Notes under the pieces: model-generated | Databases searched by the model: none | What the model saw: only the letters and a program-made list of their open reading frames with translations | Told to the model about the DNA's origin: nothing | Assembly: GCF_022836935.1 (NCBI RefSeq) | Contig: NZ_CP083239.1 | Coordinates: forward strand, 3,610,001-3,674,000 | Direction of reading: 5' to 3' | Source: Ancylobacter polymorphus | GTDB lineage: Bacteria > Pseudomonadota > Alphaproteobacteria > Rhizobiales > Xanthobacteraceae | Length of the DNA: 64,000 bases | Translations under genes and position numbers: made by a program | In this document: positions 1-7,781 of the stretch, piece after piece | Numbering within the stretch: position 1 is the stretch's first letter | Layout: every line of letters starts with the position of its first letter

Positions 1-28
1 TCACCCCGTTTGCCGTTGGGCGACGCTG

Positions 29-886
29 ATGCCCGGCGAGGTTCAGGAACGCGCCCGGCTGAGGGCCCGCCCGGATTTTCCCTGGATCGCGCGCCAGGCG
101 GCGGTCTCGCTCAGCGATGCCTATCGCGGCAATGTGCTGCTGACCCGGCTGCTGAATGATCGCGGCCGATTCGTTCTGGCGCTGCTGATTCTCGACATGC
201 ATTTCGAGGAGCCCGGCGCGCCCGGTCTCACCACCGGCCGGCTGAAGAACGAGGCGGTGGCGCTCGAACTGTGCAGCCCCGGCCGCGTCAGCGCCATCCT
301 CGCCGCCTTCCGGGTGTTCGGCATGATCGCCCCCGCCCCGGATGCGGACGGGCGCCGGCGCCGGCTCGTCGTCACCGAGAAGCTGATGGCCATTCACCGC
401 GAGCGCTGGCGCACCATGCTCAAGACGCTCGCCCTCGTCATGCCCGAGGAAGGCGAGCGCGGGCTGCAGCATATCGACGACCCGGTCTTCCTGGTGCCGT
501 TCGTGCGCACCCTCCTGAAGCCGCTGCGCGCGGGCTGGCGCCCGGCGCTCGACATTCCCGCCATCGGCCATTTTGCTGACCGGGATGGCGGGCTGCTGAT
601 CGCGCTGGCGCTGTTCGGCACCGGGCTCAACGGCCCGCCGCTGTCGATCTCGCAGCTGGCGCGTTCCTTCCGCATCTCCCGCTCGCATGTCGTCGGCATC
701 GTGCAGGAAGCCACCGGGCTGGGGCTGGTGCGGCGGGTGGAGGATGAGGGCGCGCGCGGTCCGGGCGTGCTGCCCGAACCCAAGCTGATGGACGCGATGG
801 AGCATTTCATCGCCGTCGCGCTGGTCCGCCAGATGGTGGCGGTGCGCGCCGGCATCGCCGCCCTCGACGCCCGCGAAGCCGCCTGA
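29..886 (+). CDS. Winged-helix-like DNA-binding protein, possibly 5'-partial
   Basis: This 285-residue protein is not one I can assign to a named family. Residues about 205-237 read as a helix-turn-helix followed by a wing (SISQLARSFRISRSH, then GLGLVRRVEDEG), and residues about 70-115 look like a second, weaker winged-helix unit, so a MarR/GntR-like transcriptional regulator is the best guess. No signal peptide or membrane segment is seen. The reading frame stays open to the left edge of the window with no in-frame stop, and the ATG used has only a weak ribosome binding site, so the true start may lie outside. The next gene is convergent, eight bases away. The coding call is firm; the regulatory role is inference. 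Confidence 0.7.
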   Translation: MPGEVQERARLRARPDFPWIARQAAVSLSDAYRGNVLLTRLLNDRGRFVLALLILDMHFEEPGAPGLTTGRLKNEAVALELCSPGRVSAILAAFRVFGMIAPAPDADGRRRRLVVTEKLMAIHRERWRTMLKTLALVMPEEGERGLQHIDDPVFLVPFVRTLLKPLRAGWRPALDIPAIGHFADRDGGLLIALALFGTGLNGPPLSISQLARSFRISRSHVVGIVQEATGLGLVRRVEDEGARGPGVLPEPKLMDAMEHFIAVALVRQMVAVRAGIAALDAREAA

Positions 887-893
887 CGCCGGC

Positions 894-1598
894 TCAGCCC
901 CGCGAGAGGACGACCGGCACGCCCTTGTCCGGCACCACCACCGTCGCTTCCTCGCCCACCAGCGACACGAAGCGCTCGGCGCCCGGCTCCAGCAGGCCGA
1001 AAGTGGCGTAATGGGCGGGAATAATGGTCAGCCCGCCGAGATAGCGCGACACCGCCACGGCGGCGAGTTCCGGCCCCATGGTGAAGCGGTCGCCGATCGG
1101 CACGATCACCACATCCGGCTTGTGCAGCTCGGCGATGAGGCCCATGTCGGAGAAGATGTCGGTATCGCCCATGTGCCAGACGGTGGGTTCGCCCGGCGCC
1201 TTGACGATGAGACCATTGGCATTGCCGAGATAGACCGTGCGCCCTTCCTCCATCATCCCCGAGGAGTGGTCGGCGCGCACCATGGAGACGGTGAAGCCGT
1301 CCTGATGGATGGTGCCGCCGGTGTTCATCGGCTCCAGCTTGGCGACGCCCTGATGGCCGAGCCAGCTGGCGAGATCGGCATTGGCCACCACGGTCGCCTC
1401 ATTGGTACGGGCGATCGCCACCGTGTCGCCGACATGGTCGCCATGGCCATGGGTCAGCAGCACATGCGACACACCGGCGATGGCGGCGCCGAAATCGCCT
1501 GTAAAGGCGGGATTGCCGGTCAGGAAAGGGTCGATCAGAACCGAGGTACCGGCGAAATCGAGCCGAAACGCCGCGTGGCCGAACCAGGTGATCTTCAT
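894..1598 (-). CDS. UPF0173 family metal-dependent hydrolase (metallo-beta-lactamase fold)
   Basis: The 234-residue protein matches the UPF0173 metal-dependent hydrolases. The metallo-beta-lactamase signature HxHxDH is present as H50, H52, D54 and H55 (THGHGDHVGD), with further metal ligands expected in VRADHSSG and HMGDTD and a late histidine in PAHYATFG. The N-terminus MKITWFGHAAFRLD is typical of the family, and the start was chosen there because a purine-rich site (GAAAGAGG) lies eight bases upstream; a longer open frame to 1673 lacks this. The protein is soluble and cytoplasmic. The natural substrate of this family is not established. It is transcribed towards the preceding gene and away from ruvX. 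Confidence 0.88.
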   Translation of the reverse strand: MKITWFGHAAFRLDFAGTSVLIDPFLTGNPAFTGDFGAAIAGVSHVLLTHGHGDHVGDTVAIARTNEATVVANADLASWLGHQGVAKLEPMNTGGTIHQDGFTVSMVRADHSSGMMEEGRTVYLGNANGLIVKAPGEPTVWHMGDTDIFSDMGLIAELHKPDVVIVPIGDRFTMGPELAAVAVSRYLGGLTIIPAHYATFGLLEPGAERFVSLVGEEATVVVPDKGVPVVLSRG

Positions 1599-1696
1599 CG
1601 CCGTGCCTCTTTCATTGCAGGGAGCGCGGGGAAGATAGGGCAGGAACCCGCCCGCACAAGCCCGGCGCGCCATCCGATGGCGTCGCGCGCGCGGCC

Positions 1697-2197
1697 ATGC
1701 TAGGCGATGCCGCCATGGCCGCCCCGATCCTCACCATCACCGATGCCGCCCCGCTCCTGCCGCCTCGCGGCGGGCTGATCGGGCTCGACCTCGGCACCAA
1801 GACCATCGGCGTCGCCTCGTCCGATCCCGACCGGCGCCTCGCCGCCCCGGTGGAAACCATCGCCCGCAAGCAGTTCACCCCCGATGCCGCGCGTATTCTC
1901 TCGCTCGGCGCCGCGCGGGGGGCGGTGGGCATCGTGCTCGGCCTACCGGTGAACATGGACGGCAGCGAGGGCCCGCGCGCGCAATCCTCCCGCGCCTTTG
2001 CCCGCAACCTCGCCCGGCTCACCGAGCTGCCGATCATCCTGTGGGACGAGCGGCTGTCCACCGCCGCCGTCGAGCGCGACATGATCGCCATGGATATGAG
2101 CCGCGCCCGCCGCGCCGAGGTGGTGGACCAGCAGGCCGCCGCCTTCATCCTGCAGGGCGCGCTGGACCGGCTGCGCTTCCTCGCCGGGCCAGGCTGA
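1697..2197 (+). CDS. ruvX: Putative pre-16S rRNA nuclease / Holliday junction resolvase RuvX (YqgF)
   Basis: This RNase H-like fold protein has the YqgF signature GLDLGTKTIGVA with the first catalytic aspartate at D31, a second acidic site in WDERLST and a third in VVDQQAAA. Family members trim the 5' end of 16S rRNA and have also been proposed as Holliday junction resolvases. The length of 166 residues is normal; an internal ATG at 1715 (residue 7) would give 160 residues and is an equally possible start. In many Rhizobiales the gene precedes pyrB and pyrC, as here. It is followed after 23 bases by the AEC transporter, so the two may share a transcript. Confidence 0.88.
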   Translation: MLGDAAMAAPILTITDAAPLLPPRGGLIGLDLGTKTIGVASSDPDRRLAAPVETIARKQFTPDAARILSLGAARGAVGIVLGLPVNMDGSEGPRAQSSRAFARNLARLTELPIILWDERLSTAAVERDMIAMDMSRARRAEVVDQQAAAFILQGALDRLRFLAGPG

Positions 2198-2220
2198 ACG
2201 GGTTAGGGAGCCGGGCCGAC

Positions 2221-3153
2221 ATGTCCGCTGTCCTCGGCGCGCTGGTGCCGGTGTTCCTCATCATCGCGCTGGGCGCCGTGCTCAAGCGCGGGCTGCTGCC
2301 CGAGGATTCGCACTGGATCGCGCTGGAACGGCTGACCTATTTCATCCTGTTCCCCGCCCTGCTCGTCGTCAGCATCGCCCGGGCGGACCTTGGCGAGGTG
2401 GCGGTGCTGGAAGTGTCCACCGCCCTGCTCGGCGCCATCGCCATCGTCGGCGTGGTGCTGTCGCTGGCCCGCCCCACGCTCTGCCGGGCGCTCGGCCTTG
2501 CGGGACCCAGCTACACCTCGGTGTTTCAGGGCGCGCTGCGCTGGAACACCTATATCGTCCTCGCCATTTCCGGGTCGCTCGCCGGCCCGCGCGGGCTGGC
2601 GGTGGCGGCCGTCGGGCTGGCGGTGATGATTCCCGTGCTCAACACGCTCAGCGTCATCGTGCTGGCGCGCCATGGCGAGAACGGCGCCGCCAGCAACCGC
2701 GCGCTGATTCTGCAGATCCTGCGCAACCCCTTCATCTGGTCCTGCGGCATCGGCGCGCTGATCAACGCGCTGCACCTGCCGGTACCGGCGGTGCTGATGA
2801 CCTTCGGCGACATTCTCGGCCGCTCCTCGCTGGCGCTCGGCCTTTTGGTCGTGGGCGCCGGGTTGCGGCTGGAGAATCTGCGCCGCCCGCGCCTTGCCAC
2901 CGGCTTCACCTGCCTCGTCAAGCTGGCCGTGCTGCCCGCCCTCGGCGTCGCCATCGGCCTCATGCTCGGCCTGCGAGAGGTCGACCTGCTCGTCGTCGCG
3001 GTGAGCACCGCCGTTCCCTCGGCGCCGAACGGCTATGTGCTGGCCCGGCAGATGGGCGGCGACGCGCCGCTGCTGGCGGAAATCCTCACCGTGCAGACGC
3101 TGCTCGCTGCCGTCACCATGCCGCTGGTCATCGCCGCCGTCGCTTATCTCTAA
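2221..3153 (+). CDS. AEC family transporter (auxin efflux carrier-like permease)
   Basis: The 310-residue protein is strongly hydrophobic and fits the AEC family of about ten transmembrane helices arranged as two five-helix bundles: it opens [24 protein letters not shown] and has the conserved C-terminal stretch [19 protein letters not shown]. Bacterial members export small organic acids such as malate or malonate, but the substrate cannot be read from sequence. The start at 2221 was chosen because the first helix begins there; an upstream in-frame extension runs through ruvX and is not hydrophobic. It is co-directional with ruvX and pyrB. Confidence 0.86.
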   Translation: MSAVLGALVPVFLIIALGAVLKRGLLPEDSHWIALERLTYFILFPALLVVSIARADLGEVAVLEVSTALLGAIAIVGVVLSLARPTLCRALGLAGPSYTSVFQGALRWNTYIVLAISGSLAGPRGLAVAAVGLAVMIPVLNTLSVIVLARHGENGAASNRALILQILRNPFIWSCGIGALINALHLPVPAVLMTFGDILGRSSLALGLLVVGAGLRLENLRRPRLATGFTCLVKLAVLPALGVAIGLMLGLREVDLLVVAVSTAVPSAPNGYVLARQMGGDAPLLAEILTVQTLLAAVTMPLVIAAVAYL

Positions 3154-3235
3154 GGGAAAGGCGCGAAGAAATGCGCCATGCGGCGCTAAAGCGCTTGCCG
3201 TCGCCCCCCGCCGCCTCTATCCAGCCGACTTCGAT

Positions 3236-4189
3236 ATGACATCGAACCCGACTGCCAGCTTCACCCTTCCGCGCCGCCACCTTCTCGGCATCGAGGGCCT
3301 GTCTCCCCAGGAGATCGTCGGCCTGCTCGATCTTGCCGAAGAGTTCGTGCTTCTCAACCGCCAGGTGGAGAAGAAACGGGCGACCCTGCGCGGGCGCACC
3401 CAGATCAATCTGTTCTTCGAGGCCTCGACCCGCACGCAGGCCTCGTTCGAGATCGCCGGCAAGCGCCTCGGCGCCGATGTGATGAACATGTCGGTCTCCA
3501 CCTCGTCGGTGAAGAAGGGCGAGACGCTCATCGACACCGCCGCGACGCTCAACGCCATGCACCCGGACGTGCTGATCGTCCGCCACAGCGCCTCCGGCGC
3601 GGTGGAGCTGCTCGCCCGCAAGGTCGACTGCGCCGTGGTCAATGCCGGCGACGGCGCGCATGAGCACCCGACCCAGGCGCTGCTCGACGCGCTCACCATC
3701 CGCCGCAACAAGGGCCGCATCGAAGGGCTGACCGTCGCCATCTGCGGCGACATCACCCATTCGCGCGTCGCCCGCTCCAACATGCTGCTGCTGCAGGCGC
3801 TCGGCGCGCAGGTGCGGGTCATCGCCCCGCCGACCCTGCTGCCCAAGGACATCGAGCGCTTCGGCGTCACCGTCTATCGCGACATGCGCGAGGGGCTGGC
3901 GGATGTGGATATCGTGATGATGCTGCGGCTGCAGCGCGAACGCATGAACGGCTCCTATGTGCCTTCGGTCAAAGAGTATTTCCACTTCTGGGGGCTGGAC
4001 GAGGCCAAGCTGCGCTATGCCAAGCCGGACGCTTTGGTGATGCATCCCGGCCCGATGAATCGCGGCGTCGAGATCGATTCGGCGGTGGCCGATGGCGCCC
4101 AGTCCCTCATCCGCGAGCAGGTCGAGATGGGCGTCGCCGTCCGCATGGCCGTGCTGGACGCGCTGTCGCGGAACCTTCCCAATGCATGA
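3236..4189 (+). CDS. pyrB: Aspartate carbamoyltransferase catalytic subunit PyrB
   Basis: PyrB joins carbamoyl phosphate and aspartate to give N-carbamoyl-L-aspartate, the committed step of pyrimidine synthesis. The carbamoyl-phosphate loop is seen as S64-T65-R66-T67 within [13 protein letters not shown], followed by the [12 protein letters not shown] and [11 protein letters not shown] signatures. At 317 residues it is the length of a complete catalytic chain. The start [10 protein letters not shown] at 3236 fits the family; the frame upstream overlaps the AEC gene and is not conserved-looking. The stop overlaps the start of the dihydroorotase homologue by eight bases, implying translational coupling. 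No pyrI regulatory subunit is present. Confidence 0.95.
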   Translation: MTSNPTASFTLPRRHLLGIEGLSPQEIVGLLDLAEEFVLLNRQVEKKRATLRGRTQINLFFEASTRTQASFEIAGKRLGADVMNMSVSTSSVKKGETLIDTAATLNAMHPDVLIVRHSASGAVELLARKVDCAVVNAGDGAHEHPTQALLDALTIRRNKGRIEGLTVAICGDITHSRVARSNMLLLQALGAQVRVIAPPTLLPKDIERFGVTVYRDMREGLADVDIVMMLRLQRERMNGSYVPSVKEYFHFWGLDEAKLRYAKPDALVMHPGPMNRGVEIDSAVADGAQSLIREQVEMGVAVRMAVLDALSRNLPNA

Positions 4190-5477
4190 GCCCCGCCCCA
4201 TCCTGCTCGCCAAGGCGCGCCTGATCGACCCCTCGCGCGACCTCGACACGCGCGGCGACATCCTCATCGCCGATGGCGTCATCAAGGACATCGCCCCGAA
4301 CCTTGCCGACGGCCTGCCGCCGGAGACGGAAATCGTCGACTGCCGCCGGCTGGTCGCCGTGCCGGGCCTCGTCGACATGCGCGCCTTCATCGGCGAGCCC
4401 GGCGCCGAGCACCGCGAGACGCTCGCCTCCGCCAGCCAGGCGGCGGCGGCGGGCGGCGTCACCACCATCATCTGCCAGCCCGACACCGATCCGGTCATCG
4501 ACGATCCCGCCATCGTCGACTTCATCCTGCGCCGGGCGCGCGACACCGCCATCGTCCATGTCCACCCCATGGCCGCCCTCACCAAGGGGCTGGAAGGGCG
4601 GGAGATGACGGAGATCGGCCTGCTCGGCGCCGCCGGCGCGGTCGCTTTCACCGACGGCACCCGCTCCATCGGCTCGGCGCAAGTGCTGCGCCGCGCGCTC
4701 ACCTATGGCCGCGATTTCGGCGCGCTGATCGTCCACCACACCCAGGATGCGAGCCTCGCCGGCGAAGGCGTTATGAATGAAGGCGAACTCGCCTCGCGCC
4801 TCGGCCTCGCCGGCCTGTCGAAAGCGGCGGAGACCATCGTGTTCGAGCGCGATGTGCGCCTCGCCGCCATCACCGGCGGGCGCTACCACGCCGCCTCGCT
4901 CACCTGCGCGGAGTCGCTGGAAGTGCTGCGCCGGGCCAAGGATGCCGGCATCGACGTCACCGCCTCGGCCTCGATCAACCACCTCACGCTGAATGAGCGC
5001 GACGTGGTCGGCTACCGCACCTTCTTCAAGCTCACCCCGCCGCTGCGCGCCGAGGATGACCGCCTCGCGCTGGTGCAGGGTGTCGCCGAAGGGCTTATCG
5101 ACATCATCGTCTCCGACCACAATCCGCAGGATGTGGAAGTGAAGCGGCTGCCCTTCTCCGAGGCCGCCTTCGGCGCCGTGGGGTTGGAGACCATGCTCGC
5201 CGCCGGCCTGCGCCTCGTCACCTCGGGCGGGCTCGATCTGATGACGCTGATCCGCGCCATGTCGACCAAGCCGGCGGAACGGCTCGGCCTGCCCGCCGGC
5301 ACGCTGCGCCCCGGCGCGCGGGCGGATATCGCCCTGCTCGCGCTGGACGACGCCTGGATTCTCGATCCGCTCACGCTCAAATCGCGCTGCCGCAACACGC
5401 CCTTCGACGAGGCGCGTTTCGAGGGCCGGGTGGTGCGTACGCTGGTCGCCGGCCGCATGGTCTATGAATATGTGTGA
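4182..5477 (+). CDS. pyrC: Dihydroorotase homologue (PyrC/PyrX-like), HxH motif missing
   Basis: This 431-residue amidohydrolase belongs to the class I dihydroorotases and is translationally coupled to pyrB. In active enzymes the N-terminal metal ligands form D-x-H-x-H; here the equivalent positions are D65-M66-R67-A68-F69, so both histidines are replaced. Later landmarks are partly kept: a histidine in [12 protein letters not shown] and the aspartate in [11 protein letters not shown]. Non-catalytic homologues of this sort (pyrC' or pyrX) are known in Pseudomonas, where they are needed for assembly of the aspartate carbamoyltransferase complex. I infer the same role here, with a catalytic dihydroorotase encoded elsewhere. 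Membership in the family is certain; loss of activity is likely but not shown. Confidence 0.85.
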   Translation: MHEPRPILLAKARLIDPSRDLDTRGDILIADGVIKDIAPNLADGLPPETEIVDCRRLVAVPGLVDMRAFIGEPGAEHRETLASASQAAAAGGVTTIICQPDTDPVIDDPAIVDFILRRARDTAIVHVHPMAALTKGLEGREMTEIGLLGAAGAVAFTDGTRSIGSAQVLRRALTYGRDFGALIVHHTQDASLAGEGVMNEGELASRLGLAGLSKAAETIVFERDVRLAAITGGRYHAASLTCAESLEVLRRAKDAGIDVTASASINHLTLNERDVVGYRTFFKLTPPLRAEDDRLALVQGVAEGLIDIIVSDHNPQDVEVKRLPFSEAAFGAVGLETMLAAGLRLVTSGGLDLMTLIRAMSTKPAERLGLPAGTLRPGARADIALLALDDAWILDPLTLKSRCRNTPFDEARFEGRVVRTLVAGRMVYEYV

Positions 5478-5540
5478 CGGGCGCCCCCGCGCGCCCGCGC
5501 CCCTCTGTGCAACCGCCCGGAAGTCTGTAAGGTCGCAGGC

Positions 5541-6146
5541 ATGAACCCGTCCCTGCCCGCTCTGTCGAGCCTCGCCGCATTGCTGCTGGGTTACGCCCTC
5601 GGCTCGATCCCGTTTGGCCTCCTGCTCACCCGGATGGCCGGCACGCAGGATATTCGCAGCATCGGCTCCGGCAATATCGGCGCCACCAATGTGCTGCGCA
5701 CCGGCCGCAAGGGGCTGGCGGCGGCAACGCTGCTGGGCGATGCGCTGAAGGGCACCGTGGCCGTGCTGCTGGCGCTGGCATGGCTCGGCCCGGAGGCCGC
5801 GCTGGCGGCGGCGCTGGGCGCCTTTCTCGGCCATCTCTTCCCGGTCTGGCTGGGGTTCAAGGGCGGCAAGGGCGTCGCCACCTTTCTCGGCGTGACGCTG
5901 GCGCTGGCCTGGCCGGCGGCGCTGGTCTTCGCCGCCGCCTGGCTCGCCGTGGCGTTTGTCACCCGCTATTCCTCGCTCGCCGCGCTGGTGGCGAGCGTCG
6001 CCACCGCGCTGTCGGCGTTCTTCCTCGCCTCGACCCCTGTCGGCGTGCTGCTGAGCCTTCTCGCCGCCCTGCTGTGGTTCATGCACCGGGCCAATATAAG
6101 CCGCCTCCTCGACGGCACCGAAGGGCGCATCGGCAAAAAGGGGTAG
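5541..6146 (+). CDS. plsY: Acyl-phosphate glycerol-3-phosphate acyltransferase PlsY
   Basis: PlsY transfers the acyl group from acyl-phosphate to glycerol 3-phosphate, the first step of membrane phospholipid synthesis. The 201-residue integral membrane protein shows the three family motifs: GSIPFGLLL near the start, [13 protein letters not shown], and [18 protein letters not shown], with several hydrophobic helices and the late [14 protein letters not shown]. It sits in the inner membrane. It lies 63 bases downstream of the pyrC homologue and three bases before the GTG start of dprA, so the plsY-dprA pair is probably one transcript, an arrangement common in Rhizobiales. Confidence 0.94.
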   Translation: MNPSLPALSSLAALLLGYALGSIPFGLLLTRMAGTQDIRSIGSGNIGATNVLRTGRKGLAAATLLGDALKGTVAVLLALAWLGPEAALAAALGAFLGHLFPVWLGFKGGKGVATFLGVTLALAWPAALVFAAAWLAVAFVTRYSSLAALVASVATALSAFFLASTPVGVLLSLLAALLWFMHRANISRLLDGTEGRIGKKG

Positions 6147-6149
6147 CGC

Positions 6150-7259
6150 GTGAGCGGGCGCGGCGTTCATCTCGATCCCGAACAGCGCCGCGACTGGCTC
6201 CGCCTCATCCGGGCCGAGCATGTCGGCCCCCGCGCCTTCCGCAGCCTGATCAACCGTTTCGGCGGTGCCGCCGCCGCGCTCGACGCCCTGCCCGCTTTGG
6301 CGCGGCGCGGCGGCGGGCTGCTGGCCCCGCGCGTGCCGTCCATTGCCGAGGCCGAGGCGGAAATGGCGGCGCTGGCGCGGATCGGCGGGCGTTTCATCGC
6401 GCTGGGCGAGCCGGAATACCCGGCCCTGCTGCGCACCATCGAGGACGCGCCGCCGCTCCTCGCCCTGCGCGGCCGGGCGGAGGTGCTGGCGCAGCCCACC
6501 GTCGCCATTGTCGGGGCGCGCAACGCTTCCGGCGCCGGCCGGATGATCACGGCCCGCATGGCGCGCGGCCTCGGCCTCGCCGGCTGGGCCGTCGCCTCGG
6601 GGCTGGCACGAGGCATCGACGCCGCCGCCCATGAGGCGAGCCTTGCGACCGGCACCATCGCCGTCATCGCCGGCGGGCATGACCGCCCCTATCCGCGCGA
6701 GAACGAGCCGCTGATGGCGCGCATCGCCGAAGAGGGCGCGATCCTCACGGAAATGCCGATGGGCTGGGAGCCGCGCGCCCGGGACTTTCCCCGCCGCAAC
6801 CGGCTGGTCTCCGGCCTCTCCCTCGGCGTCGTGGTGGTGGAGGCGGCGGAGCGCTCCGGCTCGCTGATTACCGCCCGCCTCGCCGCCGAGCAGGGGCGCG
6901 AGGTGCTCGCCGTGCCGGGTTCGCCGCTCGACCCGCGCGCCGGTGGCACCAATGCGCTGATCCGGCAGGGCGCCGCGCTGGTGACCGGGGCGGAGGACGT
7001 GCTGGAAGCGCTCGCCGCGCTGCGCGACCGGCCGCCCGTGCGGGATATGGAGGAAGATACGCCGGGCATGGACGCGGCCGAGCCGAGCGACGACATGAGG
7101 TCGCGGCTCATGGACCTGCTCGGCCCCTCGCCGCTGGCAGTGGACGATCTGGTGGCGCTGTCGGGCGCCCGGGTCAGCGAGGTGCAGATCCTGCTGCTGG
7201 AGCTGGAGCTGGCGGGCCGGCTGGAACGCCACCGCGACGGCAGCGTCTCGCTGGTCTGA
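6150..7259 (+). CDS. dprA: DNA-processing protein DprA
   Basis: DprA protects incoming single-stranded DNA and loads RecA during natural transformation. The 369-residue protein has an N-terminal helical SAM-like region, the Rossmann-type core with [37 protein letters not shown] and [12 protein letters not shown], and a C-terminal winged-helix domain (about residues 305-369, including [12 protein letters not shown]). The start is GTG, three bases after the plsY stop; no in-frame ATG is better placed. Whether this organism is naturally transformable is not shown by the window, since no other competence genes are seen. Confidence 0.93.
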   Translation: MSGRGVHLDPEQRRDWLRLIRAEHVGPRAFRSLINRFGGAAAALDALPALARRGGGLLAPRVPSIAEAEAEMAALARIGGRFIALGEPEYPALLRTIEDAPPLLALRGRAEVLAQPTVAIVGARNASGAGRMITARMARGLGLAGWAVASGLARGIDAAAHEASLATGTIAVIAGGHDRPYPRENEPLMARIAEEGAILTEMPMGWEPRARDFPRRNRLVSGLSLGVVVVEAAERSGSLITARLAAEQGREVLAVPGSPLDPRAGGTNALIRQGAALVTGAEDVLEALAALRDRPPVRDMEEDTPGMDAAEPSDDMRSRLMDLLGPSPLAVDDLVALSGARVSEVQILLLELELAGRLERHRDGSVSLV

Positions 7260-7287
7260 ACGCGGCCGAGGCTCGCGCCCACGCGGC

Positions 7288-7506
7288 TTAGGGCGCCTCG
7301 ATGGAAGGTGCCCCGCGCCGTCCCGCCCGGCGCGTCTCGGTCTCGCGGTGGGCCGTGTCACGGGCCTCGGCATAGGCCATCTCAAGCAGATAAGACAGCA
7401 TGTCCAGCTTGTTGCGGGCGGCGAGGGTCGCCAGTTCCCGTGAGAGGGCGGCGATGTACTCCGCCGCTTCCCTCACCGTCCTATGCGCAGGATCATTGTC
7501 GGTCAC
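7288..7506 (-). CDS. Small conserved hypothetical protein, 72 residues
   Basis: A short soluble protein of unknown function. It begins MTDNDPAHRTVREAAEYIAAL and is predicted to be mostly helical, with amphipathic segments through about residue 50 and a basic, disordered-looking tail (RETETRRAGRRGAP). I recall similar small proteins in Rhizobiales, but no function. The codon use resembles that of its neighbours, and the frame is open without interruption. It is convergent with dprA (29 bases apart) and divergent from topA across a 275-base gap. Confidence rests on length, composition and its place in an otherwise gene-sized gap. Confidence 0.65.
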   Translation of the reverse strand: MTDNDPAHRTVREAAEYIAALSRELATLAARNKLDMLSYLLEMAYAEARDTAHRETETRRAGRRGAPSIEAP

Positions 7507-7708
7507 GTCAGGCGCCCGTGGCTGATAGCGGCACGGAACAGCGTACCACAGCGCCGCGACTTGTCACGCCAATTGCGTGCATTCATGAATATTACACAAC
7601 CTTACCGAGCAGAGCGCGAAAGCGCTGCCACGGCGGCGACGGGTGCGCTGGAACAGCTGCGAAACCCTGCCCCGCGCATCCGTCTGCGGCACGGCGCGTG
7701 CTTGGCAT

Positions 7709-7737
7709 TTGACACACCGGGGCCTCTACCCCATTTT
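7709..7737 (+). promoter_or_regulatory. Candidate sigma-70 promoter for topA
   Basis: A consensus -35 box TTGACA (7709-7714) is followed after 17 bases by CATTTT (7732-7737), a poor but acceptable -10 box. Transcription would begin near 7744, leaving a leader of about 38 bases before the topA ATG. The -35 and spacing are seen directly; activity is inferred. Confidence 0.4.
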
Positions 7738-7781
7738 CCCGGCCTCTCGGGGCTGGACCCTTCAAAGGACGTGGCGCGCAC

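Noticed and set aside
4107..7385. Open frame of over 1000 codons on the minus strand
   Set aside because: It is antisense to pyrC, plsY and dprA, and its translation is arginine-, glycine- and alanine-rich without motifs; long antisense frames are expected in GC-rich coding DNA.
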